Part shown: positions 21,705 through 31,429 of the stretch, one piece after another
How the letters are laid out: the number at the start of each line of letters is the position of its first letter
Position numbering within the stretch: the first letter of the stretch is position 1
Assembly: GCA_903902855.1 (NCBI GenBank)
Contig: CAIUWK010000105.1
Coordinates: 1 to 38,315, forward strand
Length of the DNA stretch: 38,315 nucleotides
Direction: 5' to 3'
Origin: an uncultured Geobacter sp.
GTDB taxonomy: Bacteria > Desulfobacterota > Desulfuromonadia > Geobacterales > CAIOGM01
The notes under the pieces: model-generated
Seen by the model: the letters and a program-made list of their open reading frames with translations, nothing else
Databases searched by the model: none
What the model was told of the DNA's origin: nothing
Made by a program: the position numbers and the translations under genes

Positions 21705-24700
21705 TCCGCAGGAGCTGTTTCTGGATTTCGTGGCCGACGATACCCTCTGCGGCTTCCGGCTCCACCGCCTGGAGGTGTACAACTGGGGGACGTTTGACGG
21801 CCGCGTCTGGATACTGCATCCCGACGGCAAGAACTCGCTCCTCACCGGGGATATCGGCTCGGGAAAATCCACCCTGGTGGATGCCGTGACCACCCTCTTG
21901 GTGCCGGCCCACCGGGTGGCCTACAACAAGGCCGCCGGGGCCGACGCCCGGGAGCGGACCCTTCGTTCCTATGTGCTGGGGCATTATAAGTCGGAACGAA
22001 ATGAGCTGAGCGGCAACGCCAAGCCGGTGGGGCTGCGGGACCATAACAGCTATTCGGTCATTTTGGGGACCTTTCACAATGCCGGTTACAGCCAGACGGT
22101 GACGCTGGCCCAGGTTTTCTGGATGAAGGATGCCGCGGCTCAGCCCGCCCGTTTCTTCGTCTGTAAAGACCGGGCACTCTCCATTGCCGAGGATTTCTCC
22201 CGGTTCGGCTCGGACATCACCCTGCTGCGCAAAAAGCTGCGCGGCATGGGTGCGGAGATTTTTGACAGCTTTCCCCCCTATGGCGCCTGGTTTCGTCGCC
22301 GTTTCGGCATCGAGAACGAGCAGGCCCTGGAGCTGTTCCATCAGACGGTATCCCTGAAATCGGTGGGAAATCTCGCCGACTTTGTCCGGAGCCACATGCT
22401 GGAGCCCTTTGACGTCGCCCCCCGCATCACGGCCCTCATCGGCCACTTCGACGATCTGAACCGGGCCCATGAGTCGGTGCTCAAGGCCAAACGACAGGTG
22501 GAACTCCTGACGCCGCTAGTGGCCGATTGCGGTCGCCATGGGGCATTGGTTGCCCAGGAGGAGGAGCTGCGTGGCTGTCGCGACACGCTGAAGTTTTTTT
22601 TCGCAGGGCTGAAGCTGACCCTGCTGGAGAGACGCCTCCTGGGGTTGAAGGAAGAATGGAGCCGCCAGGAGAACCTGGTAAAACGTCAGAAAGAGGAGTG
22701 CGACACCCTGCGAGGGGAAGAGGGGGAGCTGAAGCAGCAGATTGCCGATAACGGCGGCGACCGTCTGGAACGGTTGGCCGGGGAGATCCGGAAAAAGGAG
22801 CAGGAGCGCCAGAGACGTGAGCAGAAGGCGCGGCGCTTTGCCCAGCTGCTGGCAGCCGTGGCTGAAGTCGCAGCCGAAGACGAAGCGGGCTTTCTCCGTC
22901 AGCGAAGCCGTCTCTCGGCCCTGGCAGAGTCGGAGCAGAGCAGGGAGGCGGAGCTGCAAAACAGGGTCACCGAGCAGGGGGTGACCCTGCGCCAGGGGAA
23001 GCAGGAGCATGACGGGCTATCGGTGGAAATCGCCAGCCTGAAGAGCCGGCGGAGCAACATCCCCTCGGAGCAGGTGGCGCTCCGGAGTTCTATCTGCACG
23101 GCATTGGGACTCTCCCCGGCGGAGCTCCCCTTTGCCGGGGAGTTGCTCCAGCTGCGTGAAGAGGAGGGGGAGTGGGAAGGGGCCGTTGAACGACTGCTGC
23201 GCAACTTCGGCCTGTCGCTCCTTGTCCCCGATTCCCGCTACGGGGCCGTTGTTGAGTGGGTGGACAAGACCAACCTGAAGGGGAGGGTGGTCTATTTCCG
23301 GGTCCGTCCCGGTGTGAAGGGAGAGCTCCCCCAGCTGCATGGGGATTCCCTGGCCCGCAAGCTGGTCATCAAGCCTGATTCCCCCTTCTACGACTGGCTG
23401 GAACGGGAGCTGGCCCATCGCTTCGATGTTGCCTGCTGCGCTACCCAGGAACAGTTCCGGCGGGAGAATCGCGCCATCACCCGGGCAGGTCAGATCAAGG
23501 CGCCGGGGGAGCGTCACGAGAAGGACGACCGGTTTCGCATCGACGACCGACAGCGCTACGTTCTGGGATGGACCAACGCCCAGAAGATCGCGGCCCTGGA
23601 GGTGACGGCGCGCAACCTTGCGGCGCGGTTGGGGGAGCTGGGAAGCGGCATCGCCGGGGTGCAGAAGGAGCAGCGGGCTCTCAAGGAGCGGCTGGACGCC
23701 CTGTCCAAACTGGATGAATACACTGATTTCAGCGAACTGGACTGGCAGACGCCGGCCCGGGAGGGGGCGGCGCTGGAGTTCGAGAAGAGGCAGCTGGAGG
23801 CCACATCGGATCTTCTCCGGAGTCTGACGGAACGTCTGAAAACTCTTCGCCGAGAGTTGGCCGCCACCGAGGCGGAACTGGAAAAGAAGAGCAGGGAGCT
23901 GGGGGGGACCCAGGCCAAGCGGGAGGCTGCGGAGGAGCTGCGGCTCCTGGTCCTGGCGGTGAAGGAGGGGACCCGGCAGGAGGATCCCCCCCGTTTTCCA
24001 CGTCTGGAACTCCTGCGGCAGGAAGCCCTGGGGGAGCATCATCTCAGCGTGGAATCCTGCGACAACCGGGAGCGGGAGATGCGCGACTGGCTGCAGGATA
24101 AGATCGACGCCGAAAATTCCAAGCTGAAACGGCTGCGCGACAAGATCATTCAGGCCATGGCCGCGTACAAGGATGAGTTCAAGCTGGAGATGAAGGATGT
24201 GGATGTGAGCATGGAGGCCGGTTTTGAATACGGGAAGATGCTCCACTCCCTTCAGGCCGATGATCTCCCCCGCTTCGAAAACCGTTTCAAGGAGTTGCTC
24301 AACGAAAACACCATTCGCGAGGTGGCCAATTTCCAGTCGCAACTGGCCCGGGAGCGGGAGACCATCAAGGAGAGGATCGCCCGGATCAACGAGTCGCTGA
24401 ACAAGATCGACTACAATCCCGGCCGCTACATCGTTCTGGAGGCCCAGCTCACCACCGACGCCGATATCCGTTATTTTCAGTCAGAGCTGCGGGGGTGCAC
24501 CGAGGGGACACTCACCGGTTCCGATGACAGTCAGTATTCGGAGGCCAAGTTCATCCAGGTGAAACAGATCATCCAGCGGTTCCGGGGGAGGGAGGGGGAG
24601 AGCGAACAGGATCGCCGCTGGACGCTGAAGGTCACGGATGTGCGCAACTGGTTCACCTTTGCCGCCAGCGAACGGTGGCGCGAGGACAACAGCGAGCATG

Positions 24701-25068
24701 AACATTATTCCGATTCCGGCGGCAAATCGGGTGGGCAAAAGGAGAAGCTGGCCTACACCATCCTGGCGGCGAGTCTGGCCTACCAGTTCGGCCTGGAATG
24801 GGGGGTGGTCCGCTCCCGATCCTTTCGTTTCGTGGTCATCGACGAGGCCTTCGGCCGCGGTTCCGACGAGTCGGCCCAGTACGGGCTCCGGCTCTTTGCC
24901 CAGCTCAACTTGCAGCTCCTCATCGTCACCCCGTTGCAAAAGATCCATATCATCGAGCCCTTCGTGGCCAGTGTGGGGTTTGTCCAGAACGATGACGGCC
25001 GTGCCTCCAAGCTGAGAAATCTCTCCATTGATGAGTATCGCCAGGAGAAGGGGAGGGAGTCGGCATGA
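21697..25068 (+). CDS. jetC: Wadjet system SMC-like ATPase JetC
   Basis: This 1123-residue SMC/MukB-like ATPase is the motor of the Wadjet complex. The Walker A is GDIGSGKST (residues 51-59), the ABC signature region is at about residues 1007-1017 ([11 protein letters not shown]), and the Walker B is [12 protein letters not shown] (about 1044). Between them are two long coiled coils (about 280-400 and 640-930) with a hinge-like middle (about 440-620). Length and layout match the family, and no frameshift or missing motif was seen, so the system looks intact. It overlaps jetB and jetD by 8 and 4 bases. Confidence 0.95.
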   Translation: MSDPQELFLDFVADDTLCGFRLHRLEVYNWGTFDGRVWILHPDGKNSLLTGDIGSGKSTLVDAVTTLLVPAHRVAYNKAAGADARERTLRSYVLGHYKSERNELSGNAKPVGLRDHNSYSVILGTFHNAGYSQTVTLAQVFWMKDAAAQPARFFVCKDRALSIAEDFSRFGSDITLLRKKLRGMGAEIFDSFPPYGAWFRRRFGIENEQALELFHQTVSLKSVGNLADFVRSHMLEPFDVAPRITALIGHFDDLNRAHESVLKAKRQVELLTPLVADCGRHGALVAQEEELRGCRDTLKFFFAGLKLTLLERRLLGLKEEWSRQENLVKRQKEECDTLRGEEGELKQQIADNGGDRLERLAGEIRKKEQERQRREQKARRFAQLLAAVAEVAAEDEAGFLRQRSRLSALAESEQSREAELQNRVTEQGVTLRQGKQEHDGLSVEIASLKSRRSNIPSEQVALRSSICTALGLSPAELPFAGELLQLREEEGEWEGAVERLLRNFGLSLLVPDSRYGAVVEWVDKTNLKGRVVYFRVRPGVKGELPQLHGDSLARKLVIKPDSPFYDWLERELAHRFDVACCATQEQFRRENRAITRAGQIKAPGERHEKDDRFRIDDRQRYVLGWTNAQKIAALEVTARNLAARLGELGSGIAGVQKEQRALKERLDALSKLDEYTDFSELDWQTPAREGAALEFEKRQLEATSDLLRSLTERLKTLRRELAATEAELEKKSRELGGTQAKREAAEELRLLVLAVKEGTRQEDPPRFPRLELLRQEALGEHHLSVESCDNREREMRDWLQDKIDAENSKLKRLRDKIIQAMAAYKDEFKLEMKDVDVSMEAGFEYGKMLHSLQADDLPRFENRFKELLNENTIREVANFQSQLARERETIKERIARINESLNKIDYNPGRYIVLEAQLTTDADIRYFQSELRGCTEGTLTGSDDSQYSEAKFIQVKQIIQRFRGREGESEQDRRWTLKVTDVRNWFTFAASERWREDNSEHEHYSDSGGKSGGQKEKLAYTILAASLAYQFGLEWGVVRSRSFRFVVIDEAFGRGSDESAQYGLRLFAQLNLQLLIVTPLQKIHIIEPFVASVGFVQNDDGRASKLRNLSIDEYRQEKGRESA

Positions 25069-26279
25069 GCTGGACCGGGCCGACTGAGCTCCGGAGCCGG
25101 CTGCAGCGGCTCTGGGACCGGGGAGAGCTCCTGGCCTCGCTGGTCACCGGGGAGCCGCTCTTCCCCCGGCGTTTGACCCTCACGGTTCCCACCTCGGCGG
25201 AGATGACCCACCGTTTCGACGAGGTTCGCGCCTGGGTGGGGGAACTGCGCGGTATGAAGTACTGCCGGGTGGAGATGCGGGAGTTCAGACACCGGCTCCT
25301 GGGGGTCAATGCCGTCCCCCAGGAGCTCTGGATAGACCGGGTGGAAGACGCCCTGGCGCTCCTGGGGAAGCAGCGTGGGGCAGCCCGCTTCGTCGCTCTG
25401 GTGGCGATGACCCGCTGCAGTGAACCCCGTCTCCTCTCCTGGCTGGCCAGGCGGCCGTTGCGCGCCCTGGAACTTGCGGGAGAGTGGGAGCGTCTGCTGG
25501 AGATCGTCTCCTGGATGGAACTGCACCCCGCCTCGGGACTCTATCTCCGGCAGGTGGATATCCCCGGTGTTCATACCAAGTTCATTGAAACCCACCGGGG
25601 GGTACTTGGGGAACTTCTGGAGACGGTCCTGCCGCCGGAGGCCATCGTGCCGGGTGCAACGGGTGTGAGCCGCTTTGCCCAACGGTACGGGTTTCGCGAC
25701 AAACCGGTTCTCATCCGTTTCCGCCCCCTGGACCCCGACTGCTCCCCCCTGGCCGGGATCGGTTCCGGCGACATCACCCTGGATAGCGAGAGCTTTGCCC
25801 GTCTGGAGCCTGCTCTCTCCCGGGTATTCATCACCGAGAACGAGATCAATTTTCTTGCCTTTCCGCCGGTGAAGGAGAGTCTGGTCATCTTCGGCGCCGG
25901 CTACGGTTTCGAGATGCTGCGGGAGATCCCCTGGCTGAGGCTCTGCCCTATCCTTTACTGGGGGGATATCGACACCCACGGCTTTGCCATCCTCAACCAG
26001 CTCCGGAACTGTTTCGCCCAGGTGGAGTCATTTCTCATGGATCGCGCCACCCTGTTGGCCTTTGAATCCCAGTGGGGCGAGGAGGAAAAGCAGACGGTGC
26101 GGGAGTTGACGGAGCTGACGGAGGAGGAGCAGGCGCTCTACGATGAGCTGCGGGACAATCGGCTCCGCCCCCGGCTCCGCCTGGAGCAGGAGAGGATCGG
26201 TTTCGGCCGGGTTGAGGAGGCCCTGGAGGCGATCCTGATGCGAAACGAGCCGAGCCGGTTCACGGAGATCCAACCATGA
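25065..26279 (+). CDS. jetD: Wadjet system nuclease JetD (DUF3322 + DUF2220, Toprim-like)
   Basis: This 404-residue protein has the N-terminal DUF3322 region and a C-terminal DUF2220 Toprim-like nuclease domain. Toprim acidic residues are visible in [12 protein letters not shown] (Glu, about 257) and [10 protein letters not shown] (Asp-x-Asp, about 301-303). JetD is the nuclease that cuts closed circular DNA after loop extrusion by JetABC. All catalytic acids are present. The overlap with jetC (ATGA) shows coupled translation, and the stop overlaps the start of the nitroreductase gene. Confidence 0.92.
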   Translation: MSWTGPTELRSRLQRLWDRGELLASLVTGEPLFPRRLTLTVPTSAEMTHRFDEVRAWVGELRGMKYCRVEMREFRHRLLGVNAVPQELWIDRVEDALALLGKQRGAARFVALVAMTRCSEPRLLSWLARRPLRALELAGEWERLLEIVSWMELHPASGLYLRQVDIPGVHTKFIETHRGVLGELLETVLPPEAIVPGATGVSRFAQRYGFRDKPVLIRFRPLDPDCSPLAGIGSGDITLDSESFARLEPALSRVFITENEINFLAFPPVKESLVIFGAGYGFEMLREIPWLRLCPILYWGDIDTHGFAILNQLRNCFAQVESFLMDRATLLAFESQWGEEEKQTVRELTELTEEEQALYDELRDNRLRPRLRLEQERIGFGRVEEALEAILMRNEPSRFTEIQP

Positions 26280-27067
26280 AGAAGCCGAGCATCAGCACGG
26301 AACAAGGGCGCTACTTTCTCTCCGACCGGATCAGGGAAGAGGTGAATTTTCGGGAGACACTGCAATCCCGCGGTTTTCGTCCCCCTCCGGCCCAGAAGCC
26401 TGCCGCACCCGGCAGGAAGATCATCCCCCTGCCAAGGCGCGACAGCTGGAACATCCCTTCCTGTGAGCTGCAGGAGGCCATTGCCCTGCGCGAGAGTGTC
26501 CGGGATTTCAGTGAAGAGCCGCTGACCCAGGTGGAGCTGGCCTTTCTCCTCTGGTCTACCCAGGGGGTGAGGGACGTTCTGCATGAGGCGGCGGTGCTCC
26601 GGACGGTCCCCTCCGCCGGCTGCCGCCACCCTTTCGAGAGCTATCTGGTTGTTCTCCGGGTGACCGGCCTGGCTCCGGGGATCTACCGTTACCTCCCGCA
26701 GGATCATGCCCTGGTTCTTGAGAAGGAGCGCGCCAACCTCCCTGCCTATCTCACCGCCGCCACCCATGGTCAGCGTTTCGCCGGCAGAGCCGCCGTGACC
26801 TTCATCTGGACGGCGCTTCCCCGGCGGACCGAGTGGCGTTACGCTGAAGCATCCTACAAGGTCATCGCCCTGGATGCCGGCCATGTCTGCCAGAATCTCT
26901 ATCTCGCGTGCCAGGCCATCGGCTGCGGCACCTGTGCCATTGCCGCCTACAATCAGAGTCTGGTGGACGAACTGCTGGATCTGGACGGAGACGAAGAATT
27001 CGCCGTCTATCTGGCCCCGGTGGGAAAGATCCGCAGCCGGCTCAGGATAAAAACAGAACAAAATTAA
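26276..27067 (+). CDS. SagB-type nitroreductase family oxidoreductase
   Basis: This 263-residue FMN-dependent nitroreductase is of the SagB/ThcOx type: ALRESVRDFSEEPLTQVELAFLLW, PSAGCRHPFESYLVVLRV, GIYRYLPQDHALVL, and DAGHVCQNLYLACQAIGCGTCAIAAYNQ, with an FMN-contacting arginine near the start. Single-gene SagB-type enzymes are common in environmental bacteria; their substrates are mostly unknown. The ATG overlaps the jetD stop by four bases (ATGA), so it is translated as the fifth gene of the jet operon. Whether it has any part in defence is unknown. No azole-cyclase (SagCD/YcaO) or precursor peptide gene is near, which argues against thiazole/oxazole peptide synthesis. Confidence 0.88.
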   Translation: MKKPSISTEQGRYFLSDRIREEVNFRETLQSRGFRPPPAQKPAAPGRKIIPLPRRDSWNIPSCELQEAIALRESVRDFSEEPLTQVELAFLLWSTQGVRDVLHEAAVLRTVPSAGCRHPFESYLVVLRVTGLAPGIYRYLPQDHALVLEKERANLPAYLTAATHGQRFAGRAAVTFIWTALPRRTEWRYAEASYKVIALDAGHVCQNLYLACQAIGCGTCAIAAYNQSLVDELLDLDGDEEFAVYLAPVGKIRSRLRIKTEQN

Positions 27068-27071
27068 CTCA

Positions 27072-27095
27072 CACCAAGGCACAAAGGCACGAAGA
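27072..27095. repeat. 8-base periodic repeat before the orphan ABC ATPase
   Basis: CACCAAGG, CACAAAGG and CACGAAGA form three 8-base units in the 55-base spacer after the nitroreductase gene. Confidence 0.5.
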
Positions 27096-27122
27096 AAACC
27101 AAGATAATCAGGATCAATCGCC

Positions 27123-27830
27123 ATGACCGACACAACAACGACTACCCCAACCCCCATCGTCCAGATTCGTTCGGTCTCCAAGGCCTACCGCCGGGGGGGA
27201 CAAATCGTGCCGGTGTTGGAGGAGATCTCTTTCGACATCGCCCAGGGTGAGTTCCTGGCCCTCATGGGTCCCTCCGGTTCCGGTAAGAGCACCCTTCTTA
27301 ACCTCATCGCCGGCATCGACAAGGTGGACAACGGCAGCATCAGGGTAGGGGGGGTGGAGATCACCACCCTCTCCGAGACGGAGCTGGCCGCCTGGCGTGG
27401 CGTTAATGTGGGATTCATCTTCCAATTTTACAACCTTATCCCGGTTCTCACCGCCTTCGAGAATGTGGAACTTCCGCTGCTCCTCACCAACCTCACCCGC
27501 AAAGAACGGCGGGAACATGTGGAGCTGGCGTTGCGGGTGGTGGGACTGGCCGACCGGATGGATCATCGCCCCAGCCAACTCTCCGGGGGGCAGCAGCAGC
27601 GGGTGGCCATTGCCCGGGCCGTGGTGACCGATCCGGTCATCCTGGTGGCGGACGAGCCCACCGGCGACCTGGACCGGAAATCGGCGGAGGAGATCCTGCA
27701 TCTCATGGACCGCTTGAACCGGGAATCGGGGAAGACCGTCATCATGGTGACCCATGATCCCCGTGCCGCAGAGCAGGCACGCACCATACGGCATCTGGAA
27801 AAAGGATTCTTGGCGGAGATCTCTTCCTGA
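27123..27830 (+). CDS. ABC transporter ATP-binding protein (LolD/MacB/FtsE type), orphan
   Basis: This 235-residue ATPase has Walker A GPSGSGKST (about 56-64), Q-loop IFQFYNLIPVLTAFENVELP, signature LSGGQQQRVAIARA, Walker B VILVADEPTGDLD, and the switch histidine (VTHDPRA). The sequence is typical of the MacB/LolD subfamily that works with a MacB-like permease. No permease gene lies on either side (nitroreductase before, cysK after), so its membrane partner must be elsewhere or it acts alone. It is 55 bases from the nitroreductase gene and may be the last gene of that transcript. Confidence 0.9.
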   Translation: MTDTTTTTPTPIVQIRSVSKAYRRGGQIVPVLEEISFDIAQGEFLALMGPSGSGKSTLLNLIAGIDKVDNGSIRVGGVEITTLSETELAAWRGVNVGFIFQFYNLIPVLTAFENVELPLLLTNLTRKERREHVELALRVVGLADRMDHRPSQLSGGQQQRVAIARAVVTDPVILVADEPTGDLDRKSAEEILHLMDRLNRESGKTVIMVTHDPRAAEQARTIRHLEKGFLAEISS

Positions 27831-27850
27831 TCTCACCATGGAAATATCTG

Positions 27851-27879
27851 TTGACTTTTTATTGCTACTGCCGTAATTA
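27851..27879 (+). promoter_or_regulatory. Sigma70 promoter candidate for cysK
   Basis: TTGACT (27851-27856), 17-base spacer, TAATTA (27874-27879). Transcription would start near 27886, leaving a leader of about 120 bases before cysK. Confidence 0.6.
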
Positions 27880-27883
27880 TTGC

Positions 27884-27980
27884 CTATGGATTTTATAGAT
27901 CATTCAGCTCTTCAAAAGGTGCCATGAGGTCGCGAAGCGGAAACTGATTTTTTTGCAGAAATAAACTATAAAAACCATAG
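27884..27980 (+). promoter_or_regulatory. Leader RNA domain closed by a 15-bp inverted repeat, upstream of cysK
   Basis: CTATGGATTTTATAG (27884-27898) pairs with CTATAAAAACCATAG (27966-27980) at 14 of 15 positions and encloses 67 bases that can form smaller helices (TCAG/CTGA, CTTC/GAAG). Starting right at the predicted transcript start and ending 26 bases before the cysK ATG, it has the shape of a riboswitch closing helix or an attenuator. It does not match SAM, glycine, c-di-GMP or other consensus sequences I know. A small palindromic insertion is the alternative. Confidence 0.45.
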
Positions 27981-28006
27981 ACATTAAATTTTAAGGGAGA
28001 CGTGCC

Positions 28007-28960
28007 ATGGGAAAGATTTTTCAGGACAACTCGCAATCTATCGGCAACACGCCGCTCATCAGGCTCAATCATGTAACTGATGGCGCCAGGGGGATCGTGC
28101 TGGGGAAGGTCGAGGGGCGTAATCCGGCCTACTCGGTGAAATGCCGCATCGGCGCCGGCATGATCTGGGACGCCGAAGAGCGGGGGATACTCAAGCCTGG
28201 GGTGGAGCTCATCGAGCCCACCAGTGGTAATACCGGCATCGCCTTGGCCTATGTGGCGGCGGCCCGAGGGTACAAGCTGACTCTCACCATGCCGGAGACC
28301 ATGAGCATCGAACGTCGCCGGGTGCTGGCGGCCCTGGGAGCCAATCTGATTCTGACCCCCGGCGCCGAGGGGATGAAAGGAGCCGTGAGCAGGGCCGAGG
28401 AAATTGCCGCCTCCGATCCCGACCGATGGTACCTGCCGCAACAGTTCAAAAATCCGGCCAACCCGGCCATCCATGAGAAGACCACAGGTCCGGAAATCTG
28501 GGACGACACCGATGGCGCCATCGATGTCCTGGTCTCCGGCGTGGGGACCGGCGGCACCATCACCGGCATCTCCCGCTACCTCAAGAACAGCAGGGGGAAA
28601 AAGATCATCTCCGTGGCGGTGGAGCCAAAGGAGAGCCCGGTGATCACCCAGACACTGGCAGGCCAGCCGCTGAGACCCGCCCCCCACAAGATCCAGGGGA
28701 TCGGCGCGGGCTTCATCCCGGAGACCCTGGATCTCTCCCTCATCGATCGGGTGGAGCTGGTGGAGAGCGGTGAGGCCATCGAATTTGCCCGGCGTCTGGC
28801 TCGTGAAGAGGGGCTTCTCGTGGGAATCTCCTGCGGGGCTGCGGCGGCCGTGGCGGTCAGGTTGGCGAAACTGGATGAATTTGCCGGCAAGACCATCGTG
28901 GTGATCCTGCCGGACAGTGCGGAGCGGTACCTCTCCACGGCGTTGTTCGACGGGATCTGA
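28007..28960 (+). CDS. cysK: Cysteine synthase A (O-acetylserine sulfhydrylase)
   Basis: This 317-residue PLP enzyme forms cysteine from O-acetylserine and sulfide in the cytoplasm. The PLP lysine is Lys45 in [12 protein letters not shown], the substrate loop is TSGNTGIAL, and the glycine-rich phosphate loop is [11 protein letters not shown]. The SVKCRIG form matches CysK rather than CysM. It has a strong ribosome binding site (AAGGGAG). It is followed by a CysA-like ATPase and an APS reductase, an assimilatory sulfur cluster. Its long structured leader (27884-27980) points to regulation at RNA level. Confidence 0.96.
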   Translation: MGKIFQDNSQSIGNTPLIRLNHVTDGARGIVLGKVEGRNPAYSVKCRIGAGMIWDAEERGILKPGVELIEPTSGNTGIALAYVAAARGYKLTLTMPETMSIERRRVLAALGANLILTPGAEGMKGAVSRAEEIAASDPDRWYLPQQFKNPANPAIHEKTTGPEIWDDTDGAIDVLVSGVGTGGTITGISRYLKNSRGKKIISVAVEPKESPVITQTLAGQPLRPAPHKIQGIGAGFIPETLDLSLIDRVELVESGEAIEFARRLAREEGLLVGISCGAAAAVAVRLAKLDEFAGKTIVVILPDSAERYLSTALFDGI

Positions 28961-28999
28961 GATGCCTTCGAAACCATAATCTAGTTTATTGGGGTTTCC

Positions 29000-30070
29000 A
29001 TGAGCATCGTCATCGAAAATGTGAACAAGCAGTTCGGCAGATTCACCGCACTGAAAGACGTGAGCCTTACCATCCCCAGTGGGGAGTTGGTGGCGCTGCT
29101 GGGCCCTTCCGGGTCGGGAAAGACTACTCTCCTCCGGATCATCGCCGGTCTGGAGACGGCCGATTCGGGGCGGATCATCTTCGACGGTGAGGACACCACT
29201 CAGCGGAGCGTCCGGGAACGTCAGGTCGGCTTCGTCTTTCAGCACTACGCCCTCTTCCGGCACCTCACCGTGGCGGATAATGTGGCCTTCGGCCTGAACG
29301 TGAAGCCCCGCTCCCAGCGCCCCTCCAAGAAGGAGATCCGGGAGAAGGTCCATGAACTGCTCAAACTGGTGCAACTGGAGGTGCTGGCGGACCGCTACCC
29401 CTCCCAGCTTTCCGGCGGTCAGAGGCAGCGGATCGCTTTGGCCCGGGCCCTGGCGGTGGAGCCGAAAGTGCTCCTCCTGGATGAGCCCTTCGGTGCTCTG
29501 GACGCCCAGGTGCGGGCCGAACTCCGCCGCTGGCTGCGGCGGCTTCACGATGAGATCCATGTGACCAGCGTTTTCGTCACCCACGATCAGGAAGAGGCGC
29601 TTGAAGTGGCCGACAGGATCGTTGTCATGGATCATGGCAGGATCGAGCAGTCCGGGACCCCGGATGAGGTCTACGATAATCCCGCCAACCCCTTTGTTCT
29701 CAACTTCCTGGGGCATGTGAACCTCTTCCGGGGGCGGGTACACCAGGGACAGGCCCGTCTGGGGGGGATCACTCTGGAGACCCCCGAGCATGCCGGCGCC
29801 CATCACACCCCGGCCGTGGGGTATGTGCGGACCCATGATATCGTGGTGGAACGGGTAGCCAGCGACGATTCCGGTATCGCGGCCACGGTGCGGCACATCC
29901 TGGCCGTGGGGCCGGTGGTCAGAGTGGAGTTGACTCTCACCGAGAATAATGAGACCGTGGAGGCCGAACTGACCCGTGAACTCTTCCGGGAGTTGGAACT
30001 GAAGGTGGGTGAGACGGTCTTTGTCCGGACCCGCAATGTCCGGCTCTTCGTTGATGATTATCAGATTTAA
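29000..30070 (+). CDS. cysA: Sulfate/thiosulfate ABC transporter ATP-binding protein
   Basis: This 356-residue ATPase has Walker [10 protein letters not shown], signature [16 protein letters not shown], Walker [13 protein letters not shown] and switch [11 protein letters not shown]-terminal regulatory (TOBE/CysA-type) domain follows from about residue 240 ([13 protein letters not shown], with [12 protein letters not shown]). Length and the [33 protein letters not shown] context fit CysA. It energises uptake of sulfate or thiosulfate. The permease genes cysT and cysW and the binding protein are not in this window between cysK and cysH, so it is separated from its partners or they lie elsewhere in the genome. 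Confidence 0.9.
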   Translation: MSIVIENVNKQFGRFTALKDVSLTIPSGELVALLGPSGSGKTTLLRIIAGLETADSGRIIFDGEDTTQRSVRERQVGFVFQHYALFRHLTVADNVAFGLNVKPRSQRPSKKEIREKVHELLKLVQLEVLADRYPSQLSGGQRQRIALARALAVEPKVLLLDEPFGALDAQVRAELRRWLRRLHDEIHVTSVFVTHDQEEALEVADRIVVMDHGRIEQSGTPDEVYDNPANPFVLNFLGHVNLFRGRVHQGQARLGGITLETPEHAGAHHTPAVGYVRTHDIVVERVASDDSGIAATVRHILAVGPVVRVELTLTENNETVEAELTRELFRELELKVGETVFVRTRNVRLFVDDYQI

Positions 30071-30107
30071 CCATTTTAACAGCTAGATGATGATTTTGGA
30101 GGCGATG

Positions 30108-30803
30108 ATGAAACGTGAAGTGCCGCTCTTGCCGGCTACCGCAACCCCTCTGGAGATCCTTCGTGCCGGCATGGATGCCGCCTCCGGTCCGGTCTCTCTT
30201 GCCTGTTCCTTCTCCTGGGAGGACGTGGCCATCATAGACATTGCCCACGAGGCAGCCCTGAAGCTGGGGGTTTTTGCCCTGGATACCGGACGGCTCAACG
30301 AGGAGACCTACGAGGTGGCTGACGCCGTTGCCGACCGCTACGGTATCAGCATCCAATGGTATTTCCCCCGGCATGAGGAGGTGGAACGGCTGGAGCGGGA
30401 GAAGGGGCTCTTCTCCTTTCGGGAATCCCTGGAGAATCGCCATGATTGCTGTCATATCCGGAAGGTGGAACCGCTGGGAAGGGGGTTGCAGGGTCTGGGC
30501 GGGTGGGTCACCGGCATGCGGCGGGAGCAGAGCGTCACCCGGGGAACGCTGGCCCCTCTGGAACCGGATGAACTGAACGGCGGTATCCTCAAGATCAACC
30601 CGCTCCTGGAGTGGAGTGAAGAAGAGGTCATCGGGTACGTGGAAGAACACCGGCTTCCCACAAATAGGCTCTTCCGGCAGGGGTACCGTTCCATCGGCTG
30701 CGCCCCCTGTACCCGCCCCGTGGCCCCAGGGGAACATCCCCGCTCCGGGCGGTGGTGGTGGGAGAACCCGGAGCATAAGGAGTGCGGCCTGCACCGGCGC
30801 TGA
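30108..30803 (+). CDS. cysH: Assimilatory adenylylsulfate (APS) reductase, [4Fe-4S] type
   Basis: This 231-residue enzyme reduces APS to sulfite with thioredoxin. The iron-sulfur ligands are Cys114, Cys115 (HDCCHIRK), Cys198 and Cys201 (IGCAPCTR). That pattern marks APS-type rather than PAPS-type reductases, and the catalytic cysteine is Cys226 in KECGLH. The start at 30108 (ATG AAA) is chosen because GGAGG lies five bases ahead; ATGs at 30087 and 30105 are less well placed. It follows the cysA-like gene closely, so cysK-cysA-cysH is probably one transcript. Confidence 0.92.
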   Translation: MKREVPLLPATATPLEILRAGMDAASGPVSLACSFSWEDVAIIDIAHEAALKLGVFALDTGRLNEETYEVADAVADRYGISIQWYFPRHEEVERLEREKGLFSFRESLENRHDCCHIRKVEPLGRGLQGLGGWVTGMRREQSVTRGTLAPLEPDELNGGILKINPLLEWSEEEVIGYVEEHRLPTNRLFRQGYRSIGCAPCTRPVAPGEHPRSGRWWWENPEHKECGLHRR

Positions 30804-30834
30804 TCGTGAACGTACGATAAAAGGAATCCCCAGG

Positions 30835-31314
30835 ATGAAACGAATAGTCGCTCTCTGCCTCCTGCTGACCGCCTGTGCCCCCTTGCGGAGCGGGACGGTC
30901 TGTATCACCCCCTTTTCTCTTCCCGGAGTCACGAATGTTGCTCTCAAGCCGGAGTTCTTGCAGAACTTCCAACATGAGCTCCAGCGGGAGTTGCGCCGGG
31001 AGCTGGAGGAGAAGAGCGTGATGGCTGTCGTGACGACCTGCTCCTCCGCGGAGTATCAGCTTCAGGGGAAATTTGTCTCGCTGGAGAGGTACCGGCAGCG
31101 GTATGAGCATGGAGAGGTGGCGGGGATCTATGCGGTGGAGGTAGAGGGGAAACTTACGAGGAGAGGGAGCGGTGAAGCGGTGGTTGATTTTTCCGACTAC
31201 CAATCCCGGGAAGGTGCCGAGGAAACCGTGCAAAAGCTGACCAAAAGCATCGTGAAAGATATTCGCCGTGATCCGGGCGGGAAGAGCCGACGCTTCTTCC
31301 CTCCATACTTTTGA
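30835..31314 (+). CDS. Small lipoprotein of unknown function
   Basis: This 159-residue protein has a lipoprotein signal (LCLLLTAC, lipid-bearing Cys14). The mature part has alternating strands and a charged helix (FQHELQRELRRELEEK), then strands such as VEVEGKLTRRGSGEAVVDF, as in small envelope or LPS-transport-like lipoproteins. I do not recognise the family. It lies 31 bases after cysH on the same strand, so it may be co-transcribed, but the functional link is unclear. A perfect hairpin follows the gene. Confidence 0.75.
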   Translation: MKRIVALCLLLTACAPLRSGTVCITPFSLPGVTNVALKPEFLQNFQHELQRELRRELEEKSVMAVVTTCSSAEYQLQGKFVSLERYRQRYEHGEVAGIYAVEVEGKLTRRGSGEAVVDFSDYQSREGAEETVQKLTKSIVKDIRRDPGGKSRRFFPPYF

Positions 31315-31316
31315 AG

Positions 31317-31358
31317 CCGTCATTGCCGGGGTTTACTTCGTTCCCCCGGCAATGACGG
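31317..31358. terminator. Perfect 15-bp hairpin between convergent genes
   Basis: CCGTCATTGCCGGGG (31317-31331) and CCCCGGCAATGACGG (31344-31358) are exact reverse complements with a 12-base loop. The position between convergent genes suggests a bidirectional terminator, but there is no T-run. It also resembles dispersed palindromes of the TCATTGCCGGG type, so it may be a repeat. Confidence 0.6.
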
Positions 31359-31429
31359 TATCTGCGGCAGCATCAAACCTGAGCAGCTTGGTACTCTCAA
31401 TTCCCGGTAAAGAGTGACGTTGAAAGAGA

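Noticed and set aside
26276-27067. Thiazole/oxazole-modified peptide (SagB) cluster
   Set aside because: No YcaO cyclodehydratase or precursor peptide gene is nearby; the enzyme is a single SagB-type nitroreductase.
27884-27980. SAM or GEMM riboswitch in front of cysK
   Set aside because: Structure is suggestive but no consensus core of these families is visible, so it is kept only as an unassigned leader.
27893-29896. Very long minus-strand open frame opposite cysK and cysA
   Set aside because: Both plus-strand genes are certain; the opposite translation has no recognisable motif.
30087-30107. Earlier start for the APS reductase gene
   Set aside because: The GGAGG ribosome binding site lies after that ATG and points to 30108.
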